A stretch of 64,000 nucleotides of DNA from Tatumella ptyseos ATCC 33301 (GCF_000735525.1 NZ_JMPR01000020.1:1-64000), one strand, 5' to 3'. Positions 26,721 to 36,866 are shown, counted from the first letter of the stretch. Numbers and translations are program-made. The notes: generated by a model from the letters alone, not told the origin.

Positions 26721-28013
26721 ATGAAATTATATAATCTGAAAGATCACAATGAGCAGGTCAGCTTTACTCAGGCCGTAAAACAGGGTCTTGGCTCACAACA
26801 GGGGCTGTTCTTTCCTAACGAACTTCCTGAATTTGAACTGACAGAGATAGACCAGCTGCTGGAGATGGATTTTGTGAGCCGCAGCAGCAAAATCCTGTCA
26901 GCGTTTATCGGTGATGAAATCCCTGAACAGGAACTGGCTTCCCGTATCAAAGCGGCCTTTACTTTTCCGGCCCCGGTACAAACGGTTTCTGACGATGTGG
27001 CATGCCTGGAACTGTTCCATGGCCCGACGCTGGCGTTTAAAGACTTCGGCGGCCGTTTTATGGCGCAGATGCTGGCGTTAAGCAAAAGCAGTGATGAAAA
27101 AATCACGATTCTGACCGCTACCTCCGGGGATACCGGTGCGGCAGTGGCCCATGCGTTTTATGGCATGGAAAATATTAATGTGGTGATCCTCTATCCGCAG
27201 GGAAAAATCAGCCCGCTGCAGGAGAAGTTATTCTGTACGCTGGGGGGAAATATCCGGACTATCGCCATTGAAGGTGATTTTGATGACTGTCAGGCACTGG
27301 TAAAACAGGCATTTGATGATCAGGAACTGAAACAGGCTATCGGTCTGAACTCCGCAAACTCAATTAATATCAGCCGGTTACTGGCACAGATATGCTACTA
27401 CTTTGAAGCCGTCGCGCAGTTGCCACAGGAAAAACGTAATCAGCTGGTGATCTCTGTCCCCAGCGGTAACTTCGGGGATCTGACGGCGGGCTTACTGGCG
27501 AAGAGTCTGGGGCTGCCGGTGAAGCGTTTTATCGCGGCCACCAATGCCAATGATACGGTTCCGCGTTTTCTGAGCAGTGGCGACTGGACTCCGCACAAAA
27601 CGGTAGCCACCTTATCGAATGCGATGGATGTCAGCCAGCCGAACAACTGGCCACGCGTTGAAGAGTTGTTCCGCCGTAAATCCTGGCAGCTGAACGCGCT
27701 GGGATACGGTGCGCTCAGTGATGAGCAAACCCGTGCGGCGGTACGTGAGCTGGCTGCAGAAGGCTATATTTCTGAACCCCATGCGGCCATCGCCTGGCGG
27801 GTTCTGCGTGATCAGTTACAGGACGGTGAGTATGGTCTGTTCCTGGGAACGGCCCATCCGGCGAAATTTAAGGAAAGCGTGGAAGATATCCTGCAACAGA
27901 CACTGCCACTGCCGGCAGAGCTGGCAGAACGTGCTGACCTGCCGCTGTTATCAGACACTCTGCCTGCTGAGTTTGCAGCGCTGAGAACTTACCTGACCGG
28001 CAAAGCCTCTTAA
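26721..28013 (+). CDS. thrC: threonine synthase
   Basis: PLP enzyme converting O-phosphohomoserine to threonine, the last step of the pathway. The 430 residues include the PLP lysine motif HGPTLAFKDFGGRF (Lys near 107), the phosphate-binding SGDTGAAVAHAF, and SVPSGNFGD. Length is near E. coli (428 aa). Three bp after thrB. A long hairpin without a T tract follows the stop codon. Confidence 0.97.
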   Translation: MKLYNLKDHNEQVSFTQAVKQGLGSQQGLFFPNELPEFELTEIDQLLEMDFVSRSSKILSAFIGDEIPEQELASRIKAAFTFPAPVQTVSDDVACLELFHGPTLAFKDFGGRFMAQMLALSKSSDEKITILTATSGDTGAAVAHAFYGMENINVVILYPQGKISPLQEKLFCTLGGNIRTIAIEGDFDDCQALVKQAFDDQELKQAIGLNSANSINISRLLAQICYYFEAVAQLPQEKRNQLVISVPSGNFGDLTAGLLAKSLGLPVKRFIAATNANDTVPRFLSSGDWTPHKTVATLSNAMDVSQPNNWPRVEELFRRKSWQLNALGYGALSDEQTRAAVRELAAEGYISEPHAAIAWRVLRDQLQDGEYGLFLGTAHPAKFKESVEDILQQTLPLPAELAERADLPLLSDTLPAEFAALRTYLTGKAS

Positions 28014-28021
28014 TGGGGTGA

Positions 28022-28055
28022 TGCACACTGCGGGTCGCCAGACCCGCGGTGTGCA
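28022..28055. terminator. hairpin between thrC and yaaA, possible terminator
   Basis: A 14-bp stem (TGCACACTGCGGGT / ACCCGCGGTGTGCA, one G-U pair) with a 6-nt loop, 8 bp after thrC and 30 bp before the yaaA stop. No T tract on either side, so Rho-independent termination is uncertain. Confidence 0.5.
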
Positions 28056-28085
28056 GCGACAGAAGGGCAGGTCTCGCAGGCTGAA

Positions 28086-28859
28086 TTACTGTTCGTGACG
28101 TTTGAAGACCAGTTCATCTGCACTGCTGGCGGCTTCATCATAGAAATACCCGTCAGTATCGAAGGCCTTAAGCTGTTCAACAGAGGTCAGGCGATGGCGG
28201 ATAATGTAGCGGGTCATCAGTCCGCGGGCCTTTTTAGCGTAGAAGCTGATCACTTTAAACTTGCCATTCTTTTCATCCAGGAAGACCGGCTTCACTATGC
28301 GTCCTTTCAGGACCCCGGGCTTCACTGCTTTGAAATATTCATCGGAGGCCAGGTTGACCAGCACGTCGTCACCCTGATCGTCCAGCGCGTCGTTCAGCAC
28401 TTTTGTCAGACGCTCTCCCCAGAAACTGTACAGGTCCTTGCCATGCGGATTTGAAAGTTTAATTCCCATTTCCAGACGGTAAGGCTGCATCAGGTCGAGC
28501 GGTCGTAACACGCCGTATAACCCGGAGAGCATCCGCAGGTGTTGCTGTGCAAATGTGAAATCGTCTTCTTCCAGCGTCCCGGCATCCAGCCCGGTATACA
28601 CATCGCCTTTGAAGGCCAGAATTGCCTGGCGGGCATTGTCGGGGGTGAAATCTGCCTGCCAGTCATTAAAACGTTCGGCATTCAGGTGAGCCAGTTTATC
28701 GCTGATACTCATCAGGGAGGCTATTTGTGCCGGGCTTAGCTGGCGGGCGATATCGATAAGTTGCTGCGATGCGGCGAGCAGTTCAGGCTGTGTATATTTT
28801 TCAGTGGCCAACGGGCTTTCATAATCCAGCGTTTTCGCCGGGGATATCACCATTAACAT
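28086..28859 (-). CDS. yaaA: peroxide stress protein YaaA (DUF328)
   Basis: Reduces intracellular unincorporated iron during hydrogen peroxide stress in E. coli (OxyR regulon) and has a DNA-binding fold. The 257 residues show family hallmarks: [16 protein letters not shown] at the N terminus, [22 protein letters not shown] in the centre, and [12 protein letters not shown] near the C terminus. Length equals E. coli. Convergent with thrC; yaaX and yaaJ, its E. coli neighbours, are missing. Confidence 0.95.
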   Translation of the reverse strand: MLMVISPAKTLDYESPLATEKYTQPELLAASQQLIDIARQLSPAQIASLMSISDKLAHLNAERFNDWQADFTPDNARQAILAFKGDVYTGLDAGTLEEDDFTFAQQHLRMLSGLYGVLRPLDLMQPYRLEMGIKLSNPHGKDLYSFWGERLTKVLNDALDDQGDDVLVNLASDEYFKAVKPGVLKGRIVKPVFLDEKNGKFKVISFYAKKARGLMTRYIIRHRLTSVEQLKAFDTDGYFYDEAASSADELVFKRHEQ

Positions 28860-29045
28860 TTACCATTCCTCTTGATTTAAGGCCCGCAGGCGATAACTTA
28901 CTGCCTGAGTTTAACAAAAAAGTTGCACGGATTGATCAATCGTTACTATTCCTCCGGGCTATGGTTAACAGGCCTGCCGGAATTTCAGCAGACCTGACAT
29001 GCTACCCGCAGGGCATTATTTCACGGCTGTTTATCCGGGCTGGCC

Positions 29046-29073
29046 TTGCGCCTCAGCAAGTGCGTGATATTAT
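29046..29073 (+). promoter_or_regulatory. talB promoter
   Basis: TTGCGC (29046-29051), 16-bp spacer, then TATTAT (29068-29073) with an extended -10 (TGATATTAT). It predicts a start near 29080, which excludes the upstream in-frame TTG at 29046 as the talB initiator. Confidence 0.7.
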
Positions 29074-29120
29074 CCGGAGAGGCTTTTTACACTGACAGTA
29101 CAACAGAAGAGAAGCAAAAC

Positions 29121-30074
29121 ATGACGGACAAACTCTCATCACTGCGCAAGATCACTACCGTTGTAGCCGATACCGGTGATATCGAAGCAATGAAACTCTA
29201 CCAGCCACAGGATGCAACCACTAACCCTTCACTGATCCTGAATGCGGCACAGATCCCTGAATACCGTAAACTGATCGATGAAGCTATCGACTGGGCGCGT
29301 AAACAAAGCAATGATAAAGAGCAGCAGATTGCTTTTGCTTCCGACAAACTGGCGGTAAACATCGGTCTGGAAATTCTGAAATTAATCCCCGGCCGTATTT
29401 CAACAGAAGTGGATGCTCGTCTTTCTTATGATACCGAAGCGAGTATTGCTAAGGCCCATAGCCTGATCAAGCTGTACAATGATGCGGGTATCAGCAATGA
29501 CCGTATCCTTATCAAGCTGGCATCGACCTGGCAGGGCATCCGTGCTGCAGAGCAGCTGGAAAAAGAAGGGATCAACTGTAACCTGACGCTGTTGTTCTCT
29601 TTTGCTCAGGCCCGTGCCTGTGCAGAAGCCGGCGTATTCCTGATTTCTCCGTTTGTTGGCCGTATTCTGGACTGGTACAAAGCGAACACCGATAAGAAAG
29701 AGTATGCGCCTCAGGAAGATCCGGGTGTTGTTTCTGTGACTGAAATTTATGACTACTACAAGCAGCACGGTTATGAAACTGTGGTCATGGGCGCAAGCTT
29801 CCGTAACACCGGTGAGATTATTGAACTGGCCGGGTGCGATCGCCTGACAATTTCTCCGGCACTGCTGAAAGAACTGTCTGAAACTCAGGGTGAAGTTGAG
29901 CGTAAACTGAGCTATAGCGGTGAAGTTTCAGCTCGTCCTGAAAAAATGACCGAAGCTGAATTCCTGTGGGAACACAACCAGGATCCGATGGCCATCGACA
30001 AACTGGCACAGGGTATCCGCAACTTCGCTCTCGACCAGGGCAAACTGGAAAAAATGATTGCAGACCTGCTGTAA
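29121..30074 (+). CDS. talB: transaldolase B
   Basis: Pentose phosphate enzyme transferring a dihydroxyacetone unit between sedoheptulose 7-phosphate and glyceraldehyde 3-phosphate. The 317 residues equal E. coli TalB in length. The Schiff-base lysine lies in [17 protein letters not shown] (near Lys132); [10 protein letters not shown] and the phosphate-binding ASFRNTGEI are present. ATG 29121 follows AGAAGAGAAG and gives the E. coli N terminus MTDKLxSLR; the frame upstream covers the promoter. Confidence 0.97.
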   Translation: MTDKLSSLRKITTVVADTGDIEAMKLYQPQDATTNPSLILNAAQIPEYRKLIDEAIDWARKQSNDKEQQIAFASDKLAVNIGLEILKLIPGRISTEVDARLSYDTEASIAKAHSLIKLYNDAGISNDRILIKLASTWQGIRAAEQLEKEGINCNLTLLFSFAQARACAEAGVFLISPFVGRILDWYKANTDKKEYAPQEDPGVVSVTEIYDYYKQHGYETVVMGASFRNTGEIIELAGCDRLTISPALLKELSETQGEVERKLSYSGEVSARPEKMTEAEFLWEHNQDPMAIDKLAQGIRNFALDQGKLEKMIADLL

Positions 30075-30087
30075 TCTTTTCCTCTCT

Positions 30088-30112
30088 CCCGCAACATGCT
30101 GAGTGTTGCGGG
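30088..30112 (+). terminator. probable talB terminator
   Basis: Stem CCCGCAACA/TGTTGCGGG with a 7-nt loop, 13 bp after the talB stop, followed by TTATTAATGTT. The T tract is interrupted, so efficiency may be moderate. Confidence 0.65.
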
Positions 30113-30172
30113 TTATTAATGTTCTCCTGCCGCTTTTACTGTTTCGCTACCCTCAATACAAAGTGAATTATC

Positions 30173-30760
30173 ATGAATACTCTACGAATCGGACTGGTTT
30201 CGGTCTCTGATCGTGCCTCGCAAGGCCTGTATCAGGATCAGGGCATTCCTGCATTGTCTGACTGGCTCAGCCAGGCGATGGCCACGCCTTTTGAACTGGA
30301 AAGCAGGGTTATCCCTGATGAGCAGTCACTGATTGAACAGACCTTGTGTGAACTGGTCGATGAATACCATTGTCATCTGGTATTGACGACCGGCGGGACC
30401 GGGCCCGCACTGCGTGATGTCACCCCGGAGGCGACTGTGGCGGTGGGTGATCGTGTGATGCCGGGCTTTGGTGAACAGATGCGCCAGATAAGCCTGAATT
30501 TTGTCCCGACCGCTATTTTGTCCCGACAGACGGCCGTCATCCGTAAACAGTCACTGATCCTGAATTTGCCGGGGCAGCCAAAATCGATAAAAGAAACCCT
30601 GGAAGGGCTGAAGGATGAATCCGGGCATGTCCGTGTTCCGGGTATTTTTGCAAGTGTACCGTATTGTTTACAGTTACTGGAGGGGCCTTACGTCGAAACA
30701 CACCCCGCAGTCGTAGCATCTTTCCGCCCTAAAAGTGCAAAACGTGAGATAAACAACTGA
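30173..30760 (+). CDS. mog: molybdopterin adenylyltransferase
   Basis: Adenylates molybdopterin so that MoeA can insert molybdenum. The 195 residues have the MoaB/Mog fold: VSDRASQG near 11-18, the nucleotide-binding LTTGGTGPALRDVTPEAT, and LPGQPKSIKETLEGL. Length equals E. coli Mog. Follows talB as in E. coli; satP, yaaW and yaaI are replaced by an MHS transporter. Confidence 0.96.
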   Translation: MNTLRIGLVSVSDRASQGLYQDQGIPALSDWLSQAMATPFELESRVIPDEQSLIEQTLCELVDEYHCHLVLTTGGTGPALRDVTPEATVAVGDRVMPGFGEQMRQISLNFVPTAILSRQTAVIRKQSLILNLPGQPKSIKETLEGLKDESGHVRVPGIFASVPYCLQLLEGPYVETHPAVVASFRPKSAKREINN

Positions 30761-30786
30761 GTGTCGTGTTTTTTTGGTATAAAATT

Positions 30787-30861
30787 CAGGGGTGCTGGTG
30801 TATAAAAATATTGACGATATAGTAATGAAAGATTTACGACTATATCGTCACCGGACCCCTG
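30787..30861 (+). repeat. nested inverted repeat in front of the MHS transporter
   Basis: Two nested perfect inverted repeats: outer CAGGGGT (30787-30793) with ACCCCTG (30855-30861), inner TGACGATATAGT (30812-30823) with ACTATATCGTCA (30839-30850), loop 15 nt. It ends 15 bp before the transporter ATG. No T tract follows. It may be an mRNA leader structure, an mog 3' end, or an operator. Confidence 0.6.
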
Positions 30862-30876
30862 AAAAGATGACTTAAC

Positions 30877-32172
30877 ATGGAAAAACACGCTGCAAGACCC
30901 CTGAATGCACAGGATTATAAGACCTTGCTGCTGGCCGCCCTGGGCGGAGCGCTGGAGTTTTACGACTTTATTATTTTCGTTTTTTTTGCTGCCGTCATTG
31001 GCGAACTCTTCTTCCCCGCCGATATTCCTGAATGGCTGCGGCAGGTACAGACCTTCGGGATCTTTGCCGCCGGTTATCTTGCCAGGCCGTTGGGCGGCAT
31101 CATCATGGCCCATTTCGGCGATATTCTGGGCCGGAAAAAAATGTTCAGCCTGAGTATTCTGCTGATGGCTCTGCCGACACTGGCGATGGGCCTGTTACCG
31201 TCCTACCAGGTGATTGGCCTGGCCGCTCCGTTGTTACTGTTATTGATGCGTCTCCTGCAGGGGGCTGCTATCGGCGGTGAAGTTCCCGGTGCCTGGGTCT
31301 TTGTTGCGGAGCATGTTCCGGAAAAACGCACGGGGATTGCCTGCGGAACACTGACAGCCGGCCTCACCGTCGGGATTTTACTGGGGTCACTGGTGGCGGG
31401 TGAAATTAACCGGCATATGACTCCTCAGCAGGTGGCCTCCGTCGGGTGGCGTCTGGCATTTCTGCTCGGCGGCGTGTTCGGGTTCGTAGCGCTTTTCCTG
31501 CGGCGCTGGCTGCAGGAAACTCCGGTGTTTAAGCAGATGCAACAGCAAAAAGCGCTGGCTGAGTCGCTGCCTTTGCAGACGGTTGTCCGTCATCACCGTA
31601 AGAGTCTGGTGATCTCGGTATTACTGACCTGGTTATTGTCGGGCGCGTTGGTGGTATTGATCCTGATGGCTCCGGCGTTGATCCAGAAAATGTACCATAT
31701 CCCGGCGGTGGTCAGCCTGCAGGCGAACAGTATTGCGACCCTGATGCTTCTCATCGGCTGCCTGCTGGCCGGTCTGCTGGTGGATCGTTATGGGGCAGGG
31801 CCTTGCCTGATCGCAGGATGTGCGTTGCTGGCAGTGACGACCTGGGTGTTTTTCACAGTGACTGCGACGTACCCACAGTATCTGATGCCCGCCTATGGCT
31901 TACTGGGGCTGAGTGTCGGAACGGTGGGGATTGTCCCGTTTGTGATGGTGAGGGCATTTCCGCCTGCTGTACGTTTCAGCGGGATTTCACTGGCCTATAA
32001 CCTTTCCTATGCCGTTTTCGGCGGCCTGACGCCGGTAATTGTGACGATGGCTTTACGTCTGACGCCGATGGCGCCCTGCGGATATATGGTCAGCCTGTGT
32101 GTGATGGGGGCAGTGATCGGGGGTTATCTTTGCCGGCGCAGCCTCTGCCGGACGGTACCGCAAACGGTGTAA
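30877..32172 (+). CDS. MFS transporter, metabolite:H+ symporter (MHS) family
   Basis: A 431-residue transporter with twelve expected membrane segments. The loop 2-3 MFS motif is ARPLGGIIMAHFGDILGRKK, and the family signature GALEFYDFIIFVFFAAVIGELFFP near 26-49 is typical of the MHS group (proline/betaine, citrate, dicarboxylate and shikimate symporters). Arg and Gly in RLLQGAAIGGE match helix 4 of the group. The substrate cannot be told from sequence. The ribosome-binding site is weak and lies beside a strong hairpin, so leader folding may control translation. Not present here in E. coli. Confidence 0.88.
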   Translation: MEKHAARPLNAQDYKTLLLAALGGALEFYDFIIFVFFAAVIGELFFPADIPEWLRQVQTFGIFAAGYLARPLGGIIMAHFGDILGRKKMFSLSILLMALPTLAMGLLPSYQVIGLAAPLLLLLMRLLQGAAIGGEVPGAWVFVAEHVPEKRTGIACGTLTAGLTVGILLGSLVAGEINRHMTPQQVASVGWRLAFLLGGVFGFVALFLRRWLQETPVFKQMQQQKALAESLPLQTVVRHHRKSLVISVLLTWLLSGALVVLILMAPALIQKMYHIPAVVSLQANSIATLMLLIGCLLAGLLVDRYGAGPCLIAGCALLAVTTWVFFTVTATYPQYLMPAYGLLGLSVGTVGIVPFVMVRAFPPAVRFSGISLAYNLSYAVFGGLTPVIVTMALRLTPMAPCGYMVSLCVMGAVIGGYLCRRSLCRTVPQTV

Positions 32173-32187
32173 TTCCCTAAAGGCAGG

Positions 32188-32218
32188 AAAAAAGCAGCGC
32201 CCGGCGCTGCTTTTTTTT
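32188..32218 (+). terminator. Rho-independent terminator of the MHS transporter
   Basis: Stem AGCAGCGC/GCGCTGCT with a 3-nt loop, five to six A before and eight T after, 20 bp beyond the transporter stop codon. It insulates the dnaK heat-shock promoters that follow. Confidence 0.93.
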
Positions 32219-32239
32219 GATTTTTTTTTAGGGTAACCA

Positions 32240-32268
32240 CTTGATGCGCGATAAAGCAGCCCCATTTA
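32240..32268 (+). promoter_or_regulatory. sigma-32 promoter P1 of dnaKJ
   Basis: CTTGAT (32240-32245) and CCCCATTTA (32260-32268) match the heat-shock consensus and the E. coli dnaK P1 elements; the spacing is 14 bp. About 125 bp upstream of dnaK. Confidence 0.87.
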
Positions 32269-32315
32269 CTTTGTCATACCGGAGAATGAACCTGAAAAAA
32301 AAGTTTTTTCTGCCG

Positions 32316-32343
32316 CTTGAAAATAGTTTCGGCGACCACATTT
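32316..32343 (+). promoter_or_regulatory. sigma-32 promoter P2 of dnaKJ
   Basis: CTTGAAA (32316-32322), 13-bp spacer, CCACATTT (32336-32343), one mismatch from the sigma-32 -10 consensus. About 50 bp upstream of dnaK. Confidence 0.8.
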
Positions 32344-32392
32344 ATGGTTCATATCCGAACAAAAACAGAATTTACGTGGGAGATGTGTAGAG

Positions 32393-34300
32393 ATGGGTAA
32401 AATTATAGGTATTGACCTGGGTACAACCAATTCATGTGTTGCAATTATGGATGGTGGCAAAGCGCGCGTACTGGAAAATGCTGAGGGTGATCGTACCACA
32501 CCTTCAATCATCGCCTACACTCAGGATGGCGAGACTCTGGTAGGTCAGCCTGCTAAACGTCAGGCCGTGACCAACCCGCAAAACACCCTGTTCGCTATTA
32601 AGCGTCTGATCGGTCGTCGTTTCCAGGACGAAGAAGTCCAGCGTGACCTGAAAATCATGCCTTATAAAATCGTCGGTTCAGACAATGGCGATGCCTGGCT
32701 GGAAGTGAAAGGCCAGAAAATGGCACCTCCGCAGATTTCTGCTGAAGTGCTGAAGAAAATGAAAAAAACCGCAGAAGATTACCTGGGTGAGCCGGTTACC
32801 GAAGCTGTTATCACCGTACCGGCTTACTTCAACGATGCTCAGCGTCAGGCAACTAAAGATGCCGGTCGTATCGCTGGTCTGGAAGTTAAGCGTATCATCA
32901 ACGAACCTACCGCAGCGGCATTAGCGTACGGTATGGATAAAGCACAGGGTAACCGTACTATTGCGGTATACGACCTGGGTGGTGGTACTTTCGATATCTC
33001 TATTATCGAAATTGATGAAGTTGATGGCGAAAAAACCTTCGAAGTTCTGGCAACCAACGGTGATACCCACCTGGGTGGTGAAGACTTCGATAGCCGTCTG
33101 ATTAACTATCTGGTTGACGAATTCAAGAAAGAGCAGGGTATTGACCTGCGTAACGACCCGCTGGCAATGCAGCGTCTGAAAGAAGCGGCAGAGAAAGCGA
33201 AGATTGAACTGTCTTCTGCACAGCAGACCGACGTTAACCTGCCGTATGTCACCGCAGATGCGACCGGTCCTAAGCACCTGAACATCAAAGTGACGCGTTC
33301 AAAACTGGAATCACTGGTTGAAGATCTGGTTACCCGTTCTATCGAGCCACTGAAAGTTGCTCTGAATGATGCCGGTCTGTCAGTGTCTGAAATCCATGAC
33401 GTTATTCTGGTCGGTGGTCAGACCCGTATGCCTATGGTTCAGACCAAGGTTAAAGAATTCTTCGGTAAAGAGCCGCGTAAAGACGTTAACCCTGATGAAG
33501 CTGTTGCTATCGGTGCTGCAGTACAGGGTGGTGTTCTGGCCGGTGATGTGAAAGACGTTCTGCTGCTGGACGTTACCCCGCTGTCCCTGGGTATCGAAAC
33601 CATGGGTGGTGTCATGACCAGCCTGATCAGCAAGAACACCACTATCCCGACCAAACACAGTCAGGTGTTCTCAACGGCAGAAGACAACCAGTCTGCGGTA
33701 ACTATCCATGTGCTGCAGGGTGAGCGTAAACGTTCTTCTGACAACAAGTCACTGGGTCAGTTTAACCTGGACGGCATTCAGGCAGCACCACGCGGTATGC
33801 CGCAGATCGAAGTGACTTTTGATATCGATGCCGATGGTATCCTGCACGTTTCTGCTAAAGACAAAAACAGCGGTAAAGAGCAGAAAATCACCATCAAGGC
33901 CTCTTCCGGTCTGAACGATGATGAAATCGAAAAAATGGTTCGTGATGCAGAACTGAATGCAGAATCTGACCGTAAGTTCGAAGAACTGGTTCAGGCTCGT
34001 AACCAGGGTGATCAGGTTGTTCACAGCACCCGTAAGCAGTTAGAAGAAGCCGGTGACAAACTGTCTGCTGATGATAAAGCACCGATTGAAGCTGCACTGG
34101 CAGAGCTGGAAACCGCACTGAAAGGCGAAGATAAAGCCGCTATCGATGCGAAAATTCAGGCACTGGCTGAAGTTTCCGGCAAACTGATGGAAATGGCTCA
34201 GCAGTCCGCCCAGGCGAATGGCGCGGGTGCAGACGCTTCAGCTCAGAAAGATGACGATGTTGTCGATGCTGAATTTGAAGAAGTTAAAGATAAAAAATAA
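32393..34300 (+). CDS. dnaK: molecular chaperone DnaK (Hsp70)
   Basis: ATP-dependent chaperone that works with DnaJ and GrpE in folding, disaggregation and sigma-32 control. The 635 residues show the nucleotide-binding domain ([11 protein letters not shown] at 6-16, [11 protein letters not shown] near 194-204), the hydrophobic linker [13 protein letters not shown] near 388-400, the substrate-binding beta domain, and a lid ending in the conserved acidic [14 protein letters not shown]. Codon use is strongly biased to common codons, as expected of a highly expressed gene. Two heat-shock promoters precede it. Confidence 0.99.
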   Translation: MGKIIGIDLGTTNSCVAIMDGGKARVLENAEGDRTTPSIIAYTQDGETLVGQPAKRQAVTNPQNTLFAIKRLIGRRFQDEEVQRDLKIMPYKIVGSDNGDAWLEVKGQKMAPPQISAEVLKKMKKTAEDYLGEPVTEAVITVPAYFNDAQRQATKDAGRIAGLEVKRIINEPTAAALAYGMDKAQGNRTIAVYDLGGGTFDISIIEIDEVDGEKTFEVLATNGDTHLGGEDFDSRLINYLVDEFKKEQGIDLRNDPLAMQRLKEAAEKAKIELSSAQQTDVNLPYVTADATGPKHLNIKVTRSKLESLVEDLVTRSIEPLKVALNDAGLSVSEIHDVILVGGQTRMPMVQTKVKEFFGKEPRKDVNPDEAVAIGAAVQGGVLAGDVKDVLLLDVTPLSLGIETMGGVMTSLISKNTTIPTKHSQVFSTAEDNQSAVTIHVLQGERKRSSDNKSLGQFNLDGIQAAPRGMPQIEVTFDIDADGILHVSAKDKNSGKEQKITIKASSGLNDDEIEKMVRDAELNAESDRKFEELVQARNQGDQVVHSTRKQLEEAGDKLSADDKAPIEAALAELETALKGEDKAAIDAKIQALAEVSGKLMEMAQQSAQANGAGADASAQKDDDVVDAEFEEVKDKK

Positions 34301-34317
34301 TTGCCCATGAAGGGCCG

Positions 34318-34379
34318 GGCGATGGGGTAATCCATCGCCTTCAACCAGCACGGGCGTAGGATAATATCCACGCCCGTGC
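34318..34379 (+). repeat. two tandem hairpins between dnaK and dnaJ
   Basis: First stem GGCGATGG/CCATCGCC (34318-34339, 6-nt loop). Second stem GCACGGGCGT/ACGCCCGTGC with inner GGATA/TATCC (34348-34379, one bulged A). Neither has a T tract. Likely intercistronic RNA structures that tune dnaJ relative to dnaK rather than a terminator. Confidence 0.75.
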
Positions 34380-34403
34380 GATCATGTTAAGGGCAATGAA
34401 AAA

Positions 34404-35546
34404 ATGGCGAAGAGTGATTACTACGAGGTTTTAGGCGTATCCAAAACAGCGGATGAGCGTGAAATCAAAAAAGCCTATAAACGGCTGGCAATGAAATATC
34501 ACCCTGACCGCAATCCGGATGATGCAGAGGCGCTTGAAAAATTTAAAGAAGTTAAAGAAGCCTATGAGATCCTGACGGATGAGCAGAAACGCGCAGCTTA
34601 TGACCAGTATGGTCATGCAGCCTTTGAACAAGGTGGCATGGGCGGCGGCGGATTCGGGGGTGGCTTCGGCGGCGGCGGTGCTGACTTTGGCGATATTTTT
34701 GGTGACGTATTTGGCGATATCTTCGGCGGTGGCCGTCGGCAGCGCTCTGCGCGGGGTTCTGACTTACGTTACAATATGGAACTTACGCTGGAAGAAGCCG
34801 TACGGGGTGTCAGCAAAGAGATCCGTATCCCGACGTTGCAGGAATGCGATACCTGTGATGGCAGTGGTGCAAAAGCAGGTTCAAAACCTCAGACCTGTTC
34901 CACCTGTCAGGGTGCCGGTCAGGTACAGATGCGTCAGGGCTTCTTTGCTGTTCAGCAACCCTGCCCGACCTGCCAGGGGCGCGGGACGATTATCAAAGAT
35001 CCTTGTAACTCCTGCCACGGTCATGGCCGTGTAGAAACCACCAAAACACTGTCAGTAAAAATTCCTGCCGGTGTGGATACCGGTGACCGTATTCGTCTGT
35101 CAGGCGAAGGTGAAGCCGGTGAGCAGGGTGCGCCTGCCGGTGATTTATATGTTCAGGTGTCGGTGAAAAAACACCCGATTTTTGAACGTGAAGATAATAA
35201 TCTTTATTGCGAAGTGCCTATCAACTTTGCAATGGCTGCACTGGGGGGAGAAATTGAAGTTCCAACCCTGGATGGCCGGGTCAAACTGAAAATTCCTGCC
35301 GGTACACAAACGGATAAATTATTCCGTATGCGTGGCAAAGGCGTTAAGTCGGTACGTGGTGGTGCTATCGGTGATCTGCTGTGCCGGGTCGTGGTCGAAA
35401 CGCCGGTTAACCTGAGTGAGAAGCAGAAAGAACTGCTCAGCGAACTGGGTGAAACCCTCGGCGGGCCTTCAGGTGATCACAATAGCCCGCGTTCAAAAAG
35501 CTTTTTTGACGGCGTGAAAAAATTTTTTGATGATCTGACGCGCTAA
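34404..35546 (+). CDS. dnaJ: chaperone DnaJ (Hsp40)
   Basis: Co-chaperone that stimulates DnaK ATPase and delivers substrates. The 380 residues follow the class A plan: J domain (1-70) with HPD at 33-35, a Gly/Phe-rich stretch (about 77-110), four CxxCxGxG zinc repeats (about 148-205), and C-terminal substrate domains. In the same operon as dnaK, 103 bp downstream across two hairpins. Confidence 0.98.
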   Translation: MAKSDYYEVLGVSKTADEREIKKAYKRLAMKYHPDRNPDDAEALEKFKEVKEAYEILTDEQKRAAYDQYGHAAFEQGGMGGGGFGGGFGGGGADFGDIFGDVFGDIFGGGRRQRSARGSDLRYNMELTLEEAVRGVSKEIRIPTLQECDTCDGSGAKAGSKPQTCSTCQGAGQVQMRQGFFAVQQPCPTCQGRGTIIKDPCNSCHGHGRVETTKTLSVKIPAGVDTGDRIRLSGEGEAGEQGAPAGDLYVQVSVKKHPIFEREDNNLYCEVPINFAMAALGGEIEVPTLDGRVKLKIPAGTQTDKLFRMRGKGVKSVRGGAIGDLLCRVVVETPVNLSEKQKELLSELGETLGGPSGDHNSPRSKSFFDGVKKFFDDLTR

Positions 35547-35570
35547 CCGGTCTGTTCCGGTGAACACGGA

Positions 35571-35602
35571 AGCCAGTACCCGCGGGGTGCTGGCTTTTTT
35601 TT
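35571..35602 (+). terminator. Rho-independent terminator of dnaKJ
   Basis: Stem AGCCAGTACCC/GGGTGCTGGCT (one G-U pair) with a 3-nt loop and eight T, 24 bp after dnaJ. Confidence 0.94.
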
Positions 35603-35705
35603 GGCTGGAGGAAAGTGCCGGCGGGTAAACGTAATGCGATGTTAAACGCTGTGCTGCTATGTGAAAATACGCAGACAGAAAGTTCACGACGAGGATAATA
35701 TCGGG

Positions 35706-36866
35706 ATGTCAGCACTGCAAAAATGGGTAAAAAGTGAAGCCGCCGGGGGCGTGATACTGATTATCGCCGCGGCACTGGCACTCATACTGGCCAATGCCGG
35801 CTGGAGCGCTAAAGGTTATCAGCAGTTCCTGCATTTTACGCCGACAGGTGGAAACCGCAGTGAGCATCCGCACGATATTCTTTTCTGGATCAATGATGCC
35901 CTGATGGCCTTATTTTTCCTGCTGGTCGGATTAGAAGTTAAGCGGGAACTGGTGGCCGGAGCACTGGCCAGTAAACAACAGGCTCTTTTTCCGTTTATTG
36001 CCGCCCTTGGGGGGATGATTGCTCCCGCTCTGATTTTCCTGTCCTTTAACGCCTCCCACCCCGGTATCCGCAATGGATGGGCTATCCCGACGGCGACGGA
36101 TATTGCTTTTGCATTAGGGATCCTTGCTTTACTGGGAAGCCGGGTTCCGCCGGTATTAAAAGTGTTTCTGATGGCGCTGGCGGTGATTGATGACCTGGGT
36201 GCGATAGTGATTATTGCATTATTCTATAGCAGCCATATCGCCTGGGGCGCGATGGCGCTGGTTGTGGCGGCGGTAGCCGTATTAGCATTGATGAACAGAG
36301 CGAAGGTTTCCTCGCCGGTACCTTACCTGCTGGTCGGGGCCGTGTTATGGGTCGCGGTGTTGTTGTCCGGTATTCATGCCACGATTGCCGGGGTGATCCT
36401 TGGTCTGATGATGCCTGTAAAGGGGGTACCGGATACCGCGGCTGCACCGCGCTTAACGCATACCCTGGAACCCTGGATCCGCTGGCTGGTATTGCCGTTA
36501 TTTGCATTCGCCAATGCCGGGGTGGTTGTTGGTGATATTTCGCTTTCTCAGGCCTTTTCTTCACTGCCGTCAGGGATTATTGCCGGTTTGCTGGTGGGTA
36601 AGCCATTGGGTATCACGGTGGCGTGCTGGCTGAGTCTCCGGCTCGGCCTGACCCGCTTGCCGGAAAATACCGGTATCAGGGATATTGCTGCGATAGGCGT
36701 GCTTTGCGGGATAGGCTTCACGATGTCTATCTTTATCGCTTCTCTGGCCTACGGTCAGGAAGCGGCTTCACTGGTCAATGAAGCAAAACTGGGCATTCTG
36801 GGAGGGTCAGTGCTCTCTGCGGTTTCCGGTTATCTGCTACTGCGCCGTCGGTATGCCTTGCCGTAA
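35706..36866 (+). CDS. nhaA: Na+/H+ antiporter NhaA
   Basis: Electrogenic 2H+/Na+ antiporter of the inner membrane, active at alkaline pH. The 386 residues have about twelve membrane segments; the paired transport aspartates lie in MALAVIDDLGAIVIIALFY, and the unwound-helix and pore motifs TDIAFALG and GIGFTMSIFIASLA are present. The frame opens with a GTG at 35661, but ATG 35706 (MSALQKWVKSEAAGG) aligns with the E. coli N terminus and is preferred; its Shine-Dalgarno (GAGGAT) is somewhat distant, so the start is moderately sure. The activator gene nhaR does not follow. Confidence 0.93.
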   Translation: MSALQKWVKSEAAGGVILIIAAALALILANAGWSAKGYQQFLHFTPTGGNRSEHPHDILFWINDALMALFFLLVGLEVKRELVAGALASKQQALFPFIAALGGMIAPALIFLSFNASHPGIRNGWAIPTATDIAFALGILALLGSRVPPVLKVFLMALAVIDDLGAIVIIALFYSSHIAWGAMALVVAAVAVLALMNRAKVSSPVPYLLVGAVLWVAVLLSGIHATIAGVILGLMMPVKGVPDTAAAPRLTHTLEPWIRWLVLPLFAFANAGVVVGDISLSQAFSSLPSGIIAGLLVGKPLGITVACWLSLRLGLTRLPENTGIRDIAAIGVLCGIGFTMSIFIASLAYGQEAASLVNEAKLGILGGSVLSAVSGYLLLRRRYALP

